A stretch of 64,000 bases of DNA from Entoloma clypeatum (taxonomy: Eukaryota; Basidiomycota; Agaricomycetes; Agaricales; Entolomataceae). The DNA lies in the NCBI GenBank assembly GCA_963565915.1, contig OY751490.1, forward strand, positions 2,542,001 through 2,606,000. Reading direction: 5' to 3'. The notes below the pieces were generated by a model, which worked only from the letters and a program-made list of their open reading frames with translations, searched no databases and was not told the origin of the DNA. The position numbers and the translations under genes are program-made. Each line of letters starts with the position of its first letter. Position 1 is the first letter of the stretch. Shown here piece by piece: positions 24,473-36,147 of this stretch.

Positions 24473-26833
24473 TCACACTGACGAAGAACCTGCAATACAC
24501 CCATACATCGCGCCACCTCGTAGGTCCTTGCTAACTCGCGACCGCCCCCGCTCACTATCTCTCGCCTTCATCTTGCCGTTAGGAACGGGTGTGGTTGGCA
24601 CTCGGATAAACATCAGCATCGTCAACGAGCTGAGCAGAATACTGGCTGCCGTCACAAAGACGGCTTTGGGGAACTTGGCCACTGTTCCACTATAAACCAA
24701 TCCAAAGAGCATCGGCTTCCAGGACATCAGTGAAAAAAGCCACATTTGCATAATCGGCAACTCACACCGACGATCGTCTGTCCGACAGATTGGAGAACTG
24801 CCAAGGCACCGAAGAGTTCTCCTACCCCTTTTCCCTCTTCGTCAACTGAGCTTGCAGAGTCCACAAGTCTTATTTGTAACATGCAGAGGGCGAGACTTTG
24901 CATAGCCGGAGTCGCCCCGCTTCCTAGACTACTGAGAGATGTGGCGGCAACAAATAATGCCTGGCTCTGATCGTCGGGATGTTCGCTGTGAGCTTTATAC
25001 GATGGTAACGGATTTAACACGACGAGTGCGTTCGATAGAAGTTCGATCACGAGGGACGCGCGTATCAGGACGAGGTCAAAAGACATCTCTCGAGTTAGAT
25101 GACCTTTTGTCAGTTGAGCCATCTTGCCTTGGTTTGAAAGGGGTGTGGGATGGTCTCTGGATTTCGATTTGAAAGTGGTGATTATCCCTATCACGAATGC
25201 ATCAGCTCTTGAAGAACTGAGTTATGGAACGCATTACAAGGTAGGAGCAGTAAGAGAAACACTGCTGTGGTAATTCCAAGGAATGAAATATAGTAGCTGA
25301 GCTGCTCAACACCCCATCCGTAGATATGTTCCGCATATAAATATTTCAGTTGGTACGCGCCCTGTGAATCGTGAATAAGCTAACAGAGAAAAAAAATAGA
25401 GACTGACTTGCGCAAGCATGTACCCAAATGAAGCCATTCCCAAGATTGTCAAATTCCAATCTTTGCGTTGCCTCAATCCTCCATCTAGAACAAGTGCAGG
25501 TAAAAACAGCCTAAGAGGTTTTAAAAACTTCCGAAGAATTCCTGTCTCTTCGATAGCTCGGTTTGTCATATTTCCCTCCGACCCTTCAACTCGGACTTCT
25601 TGTAGATCATGAGCTCTGCCGATTCCTTTGACGTTGGTCTCCGCACGAAGTCACGACGCTGCTGGTACCCCCTTGAGTTTATCCAATGACTCGGGAAACA
25701 CAAATAGCACGAGCATGAAATTGATAAATGAGCATACGATGGCAACCCAGAACACAGATGTCACAGTGGGCATACCATCTGCCTCCGAGTGAGTCCAGAT
25801 GGGGTTCCTGATGAGGTAACCACCAAGACTGGGTCCGACACTCAAACCGATGTAGAACACACCGGAAAAGCGGGAAAAAATGGAAGCTCGTGAGCCGCTG
25901 GACGTGCAATCACTTAGATAAGCGGACGTTGCAGATTGGAGAGTTGACCAGCCACCAAGAAGACCTTCTATCGTAGGCGCGAGCAGCAGGAATCTATGGC
26001 CATGTGACGACAGAGGAGAAGAAGGTGTAGATACAAGGATGAATATCAGGTCACTGATCAGCAGTTACAACGAATGTTAGGTAGGCTTAGAGAACAAAAA
26101 TGAACGCACGTCATGAAAAGCCCAAAGGTCGAGATGGCAAGAACCTTGATTCTTCCATGCCGTTCGCTGAAATGACCCCACCAGCCAGTGGTAAGAGCGG
26201 AAAGAAGTCCCATGGTTGTGGTCACGGTAGTCTGTAGACGAGCCGCACCAGCTTGGACGGCAGGATCGCTGATGCATCGAGCAGAAGGCAGACGACGTGG
26301 GTCTTCTTCCGTATCTCCTCTGGGACCAGCCACGCGAGGAAACGTGAGGTTGTACGATCCTAGGCTGGAATGGTGCGGATGAAGCTGGGGACCTGGAGGG
26401 TCTAGAGTGAGGTAAAAGGCAGCGGGCTGAATGTCTGGATTTGAGAAAGATGTCGATATCCGAGTGTGGTGATAGCGATCATCTCCACGCAATTTACTAC
26501 ACGATAATTGGGTGTAAATTTCTATCCGGGGAGCGAGAGTCATGCCTCGCTACAGAATGCAAATCAGTGTCGTCGGAGTGATCACGACCACTGGGGGCTG
26601 GACATACCACTACTGCGGCCGTCACCGCAAATGGCACAAGCCTAACATATTGTTCGGATGATGCGTAAATATCCATTATCGCGACGAACTATTGCTTACC
26701 ATAGTGGACGCGCGCGATAGAAAGGCTTCTTGGCAATTGTTTCATAGCCACCCTCACTGAGCAAGGGCACGGTTTCTGATACTCTACGGACCATACTGGA
26801 GTTCTCAAATTCAGTTGTTGCCTCGGTTTCCAT
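24473..26833 (-). CDS. MFS transporter (paralogue of the 16812 gene) with an in-frame TGA
   Basis: Exons: 26700..26833, 26608..26641, 26110..26549, 25408..26053, 25238..25361, 24766..25187, 24473..24715. About 680 codons with MFS hydrophobic segments throughout. Unlike its paralogue it has a long polar insert between TM1 and TM2 (around 26160-26500). The fourth exon is open on both sides of a TGA at 25651..25653, in the cytosolic loop after F-P-E-S-L-D-K. The downstream half is well conserved with the paralogue, so it still looks coding. Either a 39-nt intron (25616..25654, gtgact...ggcag) removes the TGA in frame, or this is a nonsense mutation or sequence error. Confidence 0.75.
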
Positions 26834-27596
26834 AAAGACGAGCCAGGTCTGCAGGAAAGTCTAGTCCGTTTGTTAATTCTTGATGCGGAGTAAAGCAAGG
26901 CAATGACTGGGAGAAGGACGATCAGCCAAGTTAAATATCTCTGCTCGATCAGTAGGCAGTACCCACACGCGGCAAGGAGCAGGCAGATGAGAAGTGACAG
27001 CTGGGAACAAGCTTGCCAGTGCAGTCCAGACACGCTTACACCATGATGCATGATGCGTGTACTACGGTGACCCTAGTGTGAACGAGGGGAGTTCCATTGA
27101 AGACTCGCCTCGGAAAGTCGTCAAGTATGTGACTTCTTTGGATCCCATCTCCGTCACTGCCAGGGCTTGTGGGTGATCGATTCATCGATCCCTAAATTTT
27201 GCCATTGGAGACTTGCATAGTGTCAGGTAAATGGAAGCATCATACTATTTGTGTGTATATAAGTATTTTCATTTGATTTTCATTCGAAGTAAAATTGTCC
27301 TGTATATAATACAGACTGAACGTAGAAGGAGTGGTGCGAAGATAGATTGGAATAGTACGACAGGCTGGACAATCGGGACTTGCACCTATCAAGTCGAGCT
27401 GAGGAAGACACTAGAAATACGTTTCTTGTCGAGGCAATTCTTAACCCGGAGACAATCTGGCCAACTTATCACAACGAAAAGCTGAATCAGGTTCTGGAGG
27501 TGCCAGATGCATACAAAGTGGAAAAATGTGTGCGCAGTAAGTATTTTGTGTTTCTGAGATACATTACCGCTGTAGCCTGCAGACCCTACTTGAAGA
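26834..27596. other. Intergenic region upstream of the second MFS gene
   Basis: About 760 bp between the stop of SARAF and the start of the second MFS gene, both on the minus strand. It should contain the SARAF terminator and the MFS promoter. The frames seen here are short and unlike any protein I know. No mobile element or RNA gene is apparent. Confidence 0.45.
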
Positions 27597-28607
27597 TTAG
27601 CGAGAACTTGAACCACCAAATCCCGTACTGCGTCTCATCGTTCCAAGGTTGGAGGTGCCTTCGCCCCGGTCGTCTGACGAGACGGGAGTAGCTCCACGGT
27701 TCCCACTGAACACAGAGGCGCGTGGTCGTTCCCAATCCCACGTAGCAGGTCTTGGCCTTGGTTCCTCCTCTCGTCGCCTGTTGAAGACGTGGTTTGCGAG
27801 GCCACCGAGAGCAGCTCCCGTCCAAAATCCTGGTCTCCATCCTTGATTCGCGGGCTCGGGAGGATTCTTCATGTATGGAGGAGGGGGAGCTTGGTCATTA
27901 TCCAAGCTACCTGGGAACCAACCGCCAGAACTGCCAGGACGAGGCCCAGGGGGCGACATACGACGAGACGTGTTGGGTTGGCGGAAACAGGAAAGGAAGA
28001 TGTTGTACAAGATGAAAACGGAGAATGCAAACCAGGCGATCCAAAAAATAATCGCTGACAAGTCGTAAGCTATCCGCCACAGGATCAGTGCCCTGAGGAG
28101 ATGTCGTTGCTCTTTCACTCACATTTCAAGCCAGAAAGTGGAGAATGATCATCGCGAAGTGCACCAGGAACATGCACAAGGCGATATTCCAACGAACAAG
28201 AACCTGTGCATGACGAATATGTATTATGTAGCAAACAAGATGGGTGGGGCGGCGGCACTTGCATACATACCCTTCAAGACATATTGATCCCCTGGCCTCG
28301 ACCATCCTTCGCATGAAACCTCGACTTTCCCGAAACGCAGCGAGTCGGGTAAATCGGCTTCACACTGTGCTCAAGCTCCAGATTTAGAGATTTGTGCCCG
28401 AAGCAAAATCAGTTCTAGATCTACCTTCCAGTCAACATCTGTCCCAGATCCTCCTAAGTTGACACAACGAACAACCTCTGGCGTGTATAGTTTGCATGGT
28501 GCTCCCCGGCAAACCAGCTGCGGAAGAGGGCTCGTTCGGCGTGCAGTGGTGACCGAGTCCTTGTATAAGGTAAGGGAAGGAATACTTGCAAGCTCGAGGC
28601 GGGACAT
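27597..28607 (-). CDS. SARAF-type store-operated calcium entry regulator
   Basis: 276 aa with the luminal SARAF domain (Y-T-P-E-V-V-R-C-V-N-L-G-G; C-E-A-D-L-P-D-S-L-R; V-S-C-E-G-W-S-R-P-G-D), one membrane span (I-I-F-W-I-A-W-F-A-F-S-V-F-I-L-Y) and a cytosolic Pro/Arg/Gly-rich tail. Exons: 28425..28607, 28271..28364, 28123..28203, 27597..28069. In animals SARAF dampens STIM-Orai calcium entry from the ER; fungi have the family but its role is not established. No N-terminal signal peptide precedes the luminal domain (it starts M-S-R-L-E-L-A), which is odd for a type I protein; an upstream exon was looked for and not found. Confidence 0.88.
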
Positions 28608-28798
28608 TGTGTTTGTTAAGAAAGTCGACGATGCTCAGGGCTCAGGCTGCGCTTAGCTCTCAGTGTCAAAGTTCACTGACGTGTATGCAACGTGTTCTAT
28701 GCGTTGCTTGATGCATGCAGACTTATTTATTTACATACATAAAATACGTAGCCCAAGGTTGCATGATTATCGATTATGGTCGTACATACACACAGTAA

Positions 28799-31385
28799 TT
28801 ACGATGTAGACGGACATCCCCCGCAAAGCCCATGGCCGCACCCCCAGCAACTAGCGGCACCGAACCCAAGTATCTGTAGAATCAGGGACAAGATACTCGC
28901 AACCCCTTCCCCCAGGACGAACCCACTAGCGATGACGATCAATCTAATATCTCTCTTGTTCTTTACAATCCGTGTGCGGAATTTATACTCTATGATGCCG
29001 CCCACCAAACGGGCGATGGAGAAAGACGGTGTATTCAGGAAACCCATTGCGAAAGCAATCCCGGAAGGTATCCACTTGGCGATCCAATGCCGCCGATGAG
29101 CAGTGAACATTTTCGTGGCCGATAAAAGTCCAAAGAGCAAGGAGAAGGCCATCATGAACGATGCGCTGTTCTTTGGTAGTTGGCCATCGCCTGGAGACAA
29201 GAAAGTTGTTTGAAAAAAATTGTTTGGGTAGTAGTTCAACTGGACTTACGAAGCAGTCTAGCAAGACCAAGCCAGACATAAGCAGTGGGAGCGGGGAACG
29301 AAGGACCAGGAATAGTATAGACACGATTGTACAGTGCAAAGGCAGTGGTCGTAACAACAATAGATATGGACGATCCGATCAGTTGGCCATAGAATTGAGC
29401 GCGAGGTGAGGCGTGACATAAGTGTCCTGTCTTCAAGTCTTGCATGAGATCTCCAGCCCTTTGAGACATTTCGATCAGAGTAGGAACGCAACGAGACTGA
29501 ACTCACTGTTGTGCTCCCGCTTCAGCGACACCGCCAGCTATAAGGTTGGCAACAACATTCCCGGGTTGGATACATGCGAAGAGTAGTTGGGAAAATTTTC
29601 CCAGACCTGAAACTGGGTTCAAATCAGTTTCGCCAAGGGCACGAACACTGATGCCAATAAGTCCTATAATTCCAGTCATAGAGACAGGACGCACGCAATA
29701 ACGCTCAACATACTTCCGCACATAAAACCGAGCACAGTGGCCCAAGGCCTAATAGCACCATCAAATACAATGGCGACGAGTACCGTACCGACGATGATGC
29801 TGGCAAATAGTCCTGCTAAAAACCAAGACATTGGGACAAGTCTATCCTCTGTTTCCATTTCATGACTATCACGTTCACCAGCTGGCAAGCTGTCTTGACG
29901 GCCTTTACATACGAGATCGGCGACGTATTCAAATCCGACTGGCAGAAGAGAAATAAAGCTGTCTGCACACATGATGCCAAGCGACGTCCAGAGAATCCAT
30001 CCGCGAGCACCAGTTGACATGTCGCCAGTTGGACCTGGCGCCCAACCAGAAAGCTTGGAAAGAGGCGATAACACAGCCCAACCAACTAACATACCCTTTG
30101 ACGAGTGAGCAGATGGCGATTCATACAGTCAGTGTCCGTACCAGATTCATGCTCAAAGTGGTTGGAAAGCCCATGATAATCCCTAAACAGCATGAACGTT
30201 GAATTGATCCTTTAAATACACTGAATAACGTACCCTGGCCGACATATGACAAACTTGGAGTAAAATACCACAGCCATTCGTGGGCAAGATATCGACCGAA
30301 GAGAGGGATTGTGAACAGGACCGGGAAAAAGTAAGACAGGATCTTCATGACCCTCATGTCAGAACAGCAATGGGTCGTGTTCATTTACAGAACTTGCCGT
30401 CAAGGAACTAGATGCAGCAAAACTCCAGGCAAGGGAGAGCCAACCGTCGTGTTCGACAGTGTCATGCTGGTCAGTATCGGCTTGGTCGTCGGTTTCATAT
30501 CCTGGTATGAACGGCACAGGGACATCTTCGGCAGTTTGCGTGTCCTCGGAATCAAGTTGCGTGTACCCACGGCGATGACGAATGTCTGTGTTTGGTGGGG
30601 GTAATTTATGCAGAACAGAAAGAAGTTGGGCAGTCGCCGTTCCGGATGGAAAAGGAAGTTGTTCCTCTATTATCTAAGAAGGGAAATTTTATATACCGGT
30701 TTTGTCAACAGTGGTGAAGACACTTGCAACCTGCTTCCGTAGTGGGGGCGAAAGGAAGACGCTGAGGGCATCAGCCATATTGGGTCGATGATAGAAATCC
30801 TATACTCACCCAAAGTAAGCGATAGCACATGCCCATCCTATCGTTGAAAACCAATCGAGGCGTATTGGTGGTGTACCATCACGTTCCTCATTGAGCAGAC
30901 TGAGCGCCGGAAGGATTCCTACAAAGCCTGCGGCAAGAGGCATTGTTCCGGTTGCAACAGCAGTTGTCTGAACGACCACAATTTCTTGGGGGCTTAGAGG
31001 AGTCGGAAGCATGCGAGAGACGAGAAAGCCAATAAGAGCTGACTGTATGGACATCCTATAAATCAATGAAGTCGAATGAGAGTGATATTGCGGATACAGA
31101 AATTAGTATACATCGATATCCATCCAGATTGCAGGCCCAAGCTCAGGTTCGTGAAGCATATCAAGCATCCAATGGCTAGCCCCAAGAACACCGCAGTTAA
31201 CGTGAACTCGGGTTGTGGCGTCAACGGAGCAAGGCGGGTCCGCGGACTGCGGTAAGATGATCAATTTATCTTGAATGGTCGATGAGAAGCCGGTGCACTG
31301 ACCTTGGCTGGTCATTGGGAACCATGATAGACGCGTTTGTTGTTTGTTGTTGTTCAACAGCCCCTGCAGTGAGTGACTTGATCAT
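28799..31385 (-). CDS. OPT-family oligopeptide transporter
   Basis: 691 aa, eleven exons: 31303..31385, 31112..31246, 30810..31055, 30728..30761, 30389..30673, 30234..30342, 30142..30182, 29695..30095, 29507..29647, 29250..29458, 28799..29190. Clear OPT/YSL landmarks: N-L-S-L-G-L-Q-S-G-W, T-T-A-V-A-T-G-T-M-P-L-A-A-G, F-P-S-G-T-A-T-A, G-W-A-P-G-P-T-G-D-M, G-E-T-D-L-N-P-V-S-G, and a Gly-Cys-rich tail. The polar loop of about 80 residues after the third conserved block fits the cytosolic loop of the family. Intron 30674..30727 has a GC donor (gcaagt). The start is uncertain: ATG 31385 or 31325, both in frame. It would import peptides or metal-chelate compounds across the plasma membrane. Confidence 0.88.
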
Positions 31386-31421
31386 GATCAGAGCAAGATC
31401 AGAGCTTCCAACACAATATCG
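31386..31421. promoter_or_regulatory. Minimal divergent intergenic region, OPT transporter / MetRS
   Basis: Only 36 bp separate the ATG chosen for the OPT gene (31385, minus) from the MetRS ATG (31422, plus); if the OPT gene starts at 31325 the gap is 96 bp. Two polymerase II promoters cannot fit in the gap alone, so transcription of each gene probably starts within the other. Confidence 0.5.
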
Positions 31422-34183
31422 ATGGCGCAGCGAATCAGATCTGGTAAAGATGTTTTGCGTATCATTCCACCACCAGGCCATCCTGCAATGTAAGTCCTCT
31501 CTGGATGCACTACAGGTCGACAAGCCTCTCATAAAAGGTACTAAATCATAGCTTGCCGAGAGAAGGAGAAGAAAATATTCTGATCACCTCGGCATTGCCA
31601 TATTGTAATAACGTCCCTCATCTTGGTAAGTCTCATCTGTCACTTATTACGGGCTGGCCCTGTAACAATCGTAAGGCAATATCATCGGAAGCACATTGAG
31701 CGCAGATGTCTTCAGTCGGTGCGTTGAACTCTGCTGTGACTCGAATACTTCTCAGAATCTATCTTTCGCAGTTACAACCGTTCGTCGCTTTGTTGCGTTA
31801 CTTCATGACCACCATCGACCATGAAAATCGCAGGAACGAGAAATAGGACAACTCTATACATCTGTGGCACGGATGAATACGGGACAGCAACAGAAACGCA
31901 GGCCTTGAAAGAGGGAATTTCACCACAAGAGCTTTGCGATAAATACCATGTCCTTCATAGAGAGACTTATGATTGGTTTGACATTGGGTAGGTGAAATGG
32001 CCTTATCAAATGTGAAGGAGAAGAGTTCAAGTTTTCCTTCGCAACAGCTTCGATCACTTCGGCCGTACATCGAGCCCCCTTCATACGGAGTGAATTCATC
32101 CATCCTGGAGGTATATATATGATTCCTGATCTTCTCGCCAGAATATCACAGGGCATTTACTCGAACCTTGAAAAGAACAAGCTGCTCATCAGGCAAGAGA
32201 GAGAACAGACATATTGCGAAGGTTGCCCCAAGTGAGCGGCACATCGTTAGCTTCTTGCTCAAACTAACGATTCTTCAGATTTTTGGCAGATCGGTTCGTC
32301 GAGGGCACTTGTCCTCATTGTGGTTCTGAGGTACACCCCTTTGTATGCATCCCGAATGGCTCTCCTCATAACATATGCATATGTAGGATGCTCGCGGAGA
32401 TCAATGCGACGCCTGCGGCCGCACACTAGATCCCATAGACTTGATTAAGCCTCGATGCCTTGTCAACAAGGCCCACTCTGTCACAACGAAACGGTCTGCA
32501 CACATGTACCTCAGGTTAGACGCCATCCAGCCGCGCACGGAAGATTGGATCAGACATTCGTGGAAGGTCGGAAGATGGTCCCCAAATGCCGTTGTCAACG
32601 CCGAAGGGGTCATTATAGACGCCCGACTCAAAGGCGGTTTGGTCCCTACCCCCCTTACGCGGGACTTGACTTGGGGCGTCCCTGTCCCTGTAGGCACGGA
32701 AGATCCATATGGAATGAAGGGGAAAGTTCTCTGTACGCAGCTGCCCCCGTTCCAGGGTTTTTGTACCTAATGTATTCTTCCAGATGTTTGGGTCAGTGTC
32801 AGTCCTCGTCTGCATACACGTCTCATAATCACGAAGTAGTTCGACGCCCCTATCGGCTATCCCAGTATCACAGCTAATTATACCCCGGAATGGAAACGCT
32901 GGTGGTTCAGCGCGGAACATGTCAAGCTATACCAGTTCATGGGTAAAGATAATGTTTATTTCCATACGGTTTACTGGCCTTCTGTGCAGCTTGGTGACGG
33001 ACGAGATTGGACGAAACTGCATCATCTCTCCACAACAGGTATGTACAAACATTTCTTAACCAACCCCTCCTCTTACTTATTTTGTTGCAGAATACCTTAA
33101 CTATGAAGGCGGAAAATTCTCCAAAAGCAAAAATAGAGGTGTCTTCGGGCCAGCAGCCAAGGAAACCGGCATTCCATCTTCGGTTTGGCGTTACTACCTG
33201 CTTTCCACGCGGCCGGAGACGGCAGATGCCATGTTTTCATGGTCGGATTGCGTGAGTTTGGTTCATAGCTCAATACAACGGAGTTTATCATATGTGAACA
33301 GATAGCTGCGAACAATAATGTGCTGTTGAAGAAGTGAGTTATTCCTCTGATACAGTCGGATGCATCTCGATCGATCTTTTCTAGCTTCGGAAATTTCGTC
33401 AATCGTATCCTCAAGTTTGTCTCCTCGCAATATGATGGCATTGTCCCCGATGGTGGTGACAGTCCCGGACCTTTGTCTCTGAACGACTCACATGATGCCG
33501 AGTTCATATCCTCAGTCAATGGGTTGCTAAAGGACTACAGAGGTGCCATGGAAGCCGTGAAACTTCGCCTCGGTCTACAAACAGTTATGCTCGTCTCCAT
33601 GCGTGGCAATAGTTATCTACAGGCGTCAGGTCTCAACAAAGCGTTGATGACTTCAAATCCAACGCGATGTGCCCAGGTTGTTTCTCGTGCGATAAACCTT
33701 GTTTACGTGCTATCTGCCTTGGTCTACCCTTTCATGCCGGCAACATCGGATGCGATCCTCACACAGCTCAACGCTCCCGCGCGAGTCGCGTCAGATGTTT
33801 TGTCCATCGATGTACTTCCTGGTCACATTATCGGCAAACCCGACCACTTGTTCAAGAAGATCGAAGAAAACATGGCAGATATATGGAGGGCAAGGTTTGG
33901 TGGTGAGGAGAGTAAATCGGAAGCTGGCATACATTCTGCAAAAGCTGGTTCCTCGAAACGCGAGGCGGCAGCTGGTGCCACGGTTGATGGGGCCTTGATC
34001 CTCCCAAAGACTCCTGAGGTAGAGGCGTTGGAGGCAGAGGTGGTTAAACAGGGACAAGCTGTGCGCATATTGAAAGGGCAGGTTCCCAAGACGCCAGATC
34101 TGGAAGCAGAGATTAAGGCTGCTGTGGATGTGCTCAAACTGCTGAAGCAAGAGCTGTCGACTTTGTCGATAGCGTCTGTTTAG
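31422..34183 (+). CDS. MES1: Cytosolic methionyl-tRNA synthetase
   Basis: 691 aa, class I synthetase. The signatures are P-H-L-G-N (HIGH equivalent), [10 protein letters not shown], the zinc knuckle C-P-H-C-G...C-D-A-C-G, and F-S-K-S (KMSKS equivalent). The C-terminal about 45 residues (G-Q-A-V-R-I-L-K-G...[10 protein letters not shown]) look like a WHEP helix-turn-helix. Exons: 31422..31489, 31552..31625, 31676..31718, 31772..31779, 31834..31987, 32048..32089, 32142..32231, 32279..32330, 32387..32732, 32784..32791, 32840..33038, 33091..33251, 33302..33333, 33385..34183. Two exons are only 8 nt long, yet both give exactly the family sequence (Y-N-R and Y-V-W). No mitochondrial presequence is present. 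Confidence 0.95.
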
Positions 34184-34270
34184 GGATTTTGAAGATGTAT
34201 TGTTGTAGTTATGATGCTAACAAGACGGGAGTCACGTTGACTCTCTGCTCATGTCCCACTGGCATACTTG

Positions 34271-35975
34271 ATGGAATCTACACCTTCCGGAGAGCCTGAA
34301 ATTATGGTAAAGATGTACTTTGAGGTTTGGCAACCAATCTCATCAGGTCAATCTTCTGAACCCTAGATATCGCGGAAACGGAGGCGAGAGGTTATCGATT
34401 CCTGTCTTGGCTTCTATCCAAGGACTCCAACCTTTCCTGTCTCTGTGACGAGGTCATCCGTGCAAGAGTACCCGGATCCATTTCAACGCCTCCTATATTC
34501 GCAGGAAGATGTACAACAATTTGACGTTCCTCTATCCTTGGAAGCAAAACCTGCGATGCCGAGCCCAAGGCCTAGTACTTCCACTGTTCGTTTGGCAAAC
34601 ACCCACGAAGGGCTTTATTCTTCGCCATCTATGTATAGTTCAGACTCGGTTCAGCTACCCGTGGATGAGTTTCTTCGGCGGCTTGCGCGAAAGACGCGTC
34701 TCAGGAAGTATGGCCGCCGACATCGCCGTGTGGTTGAATCGACTAGCCCGTCGTCCCCGGTCTCAAGCAACGTCCAAGGTTCCGGGGACAATGATCAAGA
34801 AAACTTATTGAAGTCGCAAGAGCATCCCGGTGTCAATGGCGAAGATAACCTCATGCTGTCGCCTAGCACAAAACAGTCTTTTAATTCTGGCACACAAGCC
34901 TCGGGTCCGATACAACGAAAGCGCCGAGCAGTTCGACCATGGTCCTCCGTTCACCCTAGACAAGGGATCTCCTTACATGCATCGTCCTTTACTACGCACA
35001 ATGACACTCTCCCAACTTCATCAAAAAAACAACAACAACCGCTCAATAAATGGAAGTCCAATCATACGCTTGGCAACCTAAGCCGCAATAGGTCGGGAAA
35101 AAAGGACACGACGAGAACAAAAACAACAAATTTCCGAAGTCCTCTGCTTTTTGTCCCTGTGGAAGCTGCGGAAGCGGCGTACCTCCGGAAATTCCATCCT
35201 GCTGATAAGTTCCGTGAATTTGGCAGATACAGTTATGGGAAGTAAACTGACATTCTACAGTAAAACGATGACCTTTACACCCTTAACACTGATGACATCA
35301 GAATTGCAAGAACACGATGCTTCCGCTGGAAAGGCCATCAATGACCCACCCTCAGCAAGGACCTCCTCGTCTGATGATCAACAACGCGTGGACCCGTCCG
35401 AGTCCCTACCCCGTACGATCGGCTCCGTTCAATCTCGAGGTCCCTTAACAACCTTAACATCGCCCCGTGGAGAAGAAAACCCAGGCCCAGTCGCCGGACT
35501 GCTGAGTCACACCACCGAACTCACGAATACAAGCCCTTCAAGATCACTTACACCTGTTCTCAGTGGATTTCTAGAGACAGTGCGCTTGGCCGCTCAGCTT
35601 CATGCAGGATCTACTACAAGCGGTGCCGAATCAACCCAGAAATGCTTCCTGTCTACGGTACCTTGTGCTACAAATTCTACCATTCTGAAGCCCATTGGAA
35701 GTGTGAAACCATCACAACACAATCCTGAGGAAGGTCATCTGTCACCCCGTGTCCAGCAATCAACTCCTGATGTACGCCAGTTCAAGCTCAAGAATACCAG
35801 CTCTCATGCTGCACGCACTGCACCAGCAGCAAAGCGCTCAAAGGGAAAGGAATTTGGCTCCGTCCATGACTCTCGCATCATGGACGATGTGGATACCATG
35901 TTCTCATACGACTTGGCTATGTTGAGTACGTTCGAAGATGAGTTCAACTCTGGATCTGCATCGTCGTCGCCTTGA
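34271..35975 (+). CDS. Unrecognised Ser/Pro-rich protein with basic nuclear-type motif
   Basis: Begins M-E-S-T-P-S-G-E-P-E-I-M, with exon 34271..34306, a 60-nt intron, then a long exon opening I-S-R-K-R-R-R-E-V, a likely nuclear localisation signal. The rest is low-complexity Ser/Thr/Pro/Gln with further basic patches. A second long open stretch to 35975 is in another frame; my preferred model joins 34367..35213 to 35302..35975 (donor gtgaat), giving 518 aa. Donors at 35232 (gttatg) or 35242 (gtaaac, acceptor 35260) also keep frame. I recognise no domain. It starts only 87 bp after the stop codon of MetRS on the same strand and converges on Hsp20. Confidence 0.55.
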
Positions 35976-36147
35976 CACCCTACTTACCACCCGCCAACTC
36001 CTTTCGACATTTTCGCTGCTCTTCCGAACCTCGAAAACTGCGAAATCATGCTTTCGCCTGTATAACCTTGTCGTACAAATCATACTATTGAGTTCAGAAT
36101 TAACAAAACATCAAGTGAAACATTTGTTAGTTGGTAGTCGCAAACCT

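Noticed and set aside
30674..30727. Exon skipping or frameshift in the OPT gene at L-R-K-Q-V
   Set aside because: A GC-AG intron with GCAAGT donor gives an exact in-phase join to the conserved F-P-S-G-T-A-T-A block.
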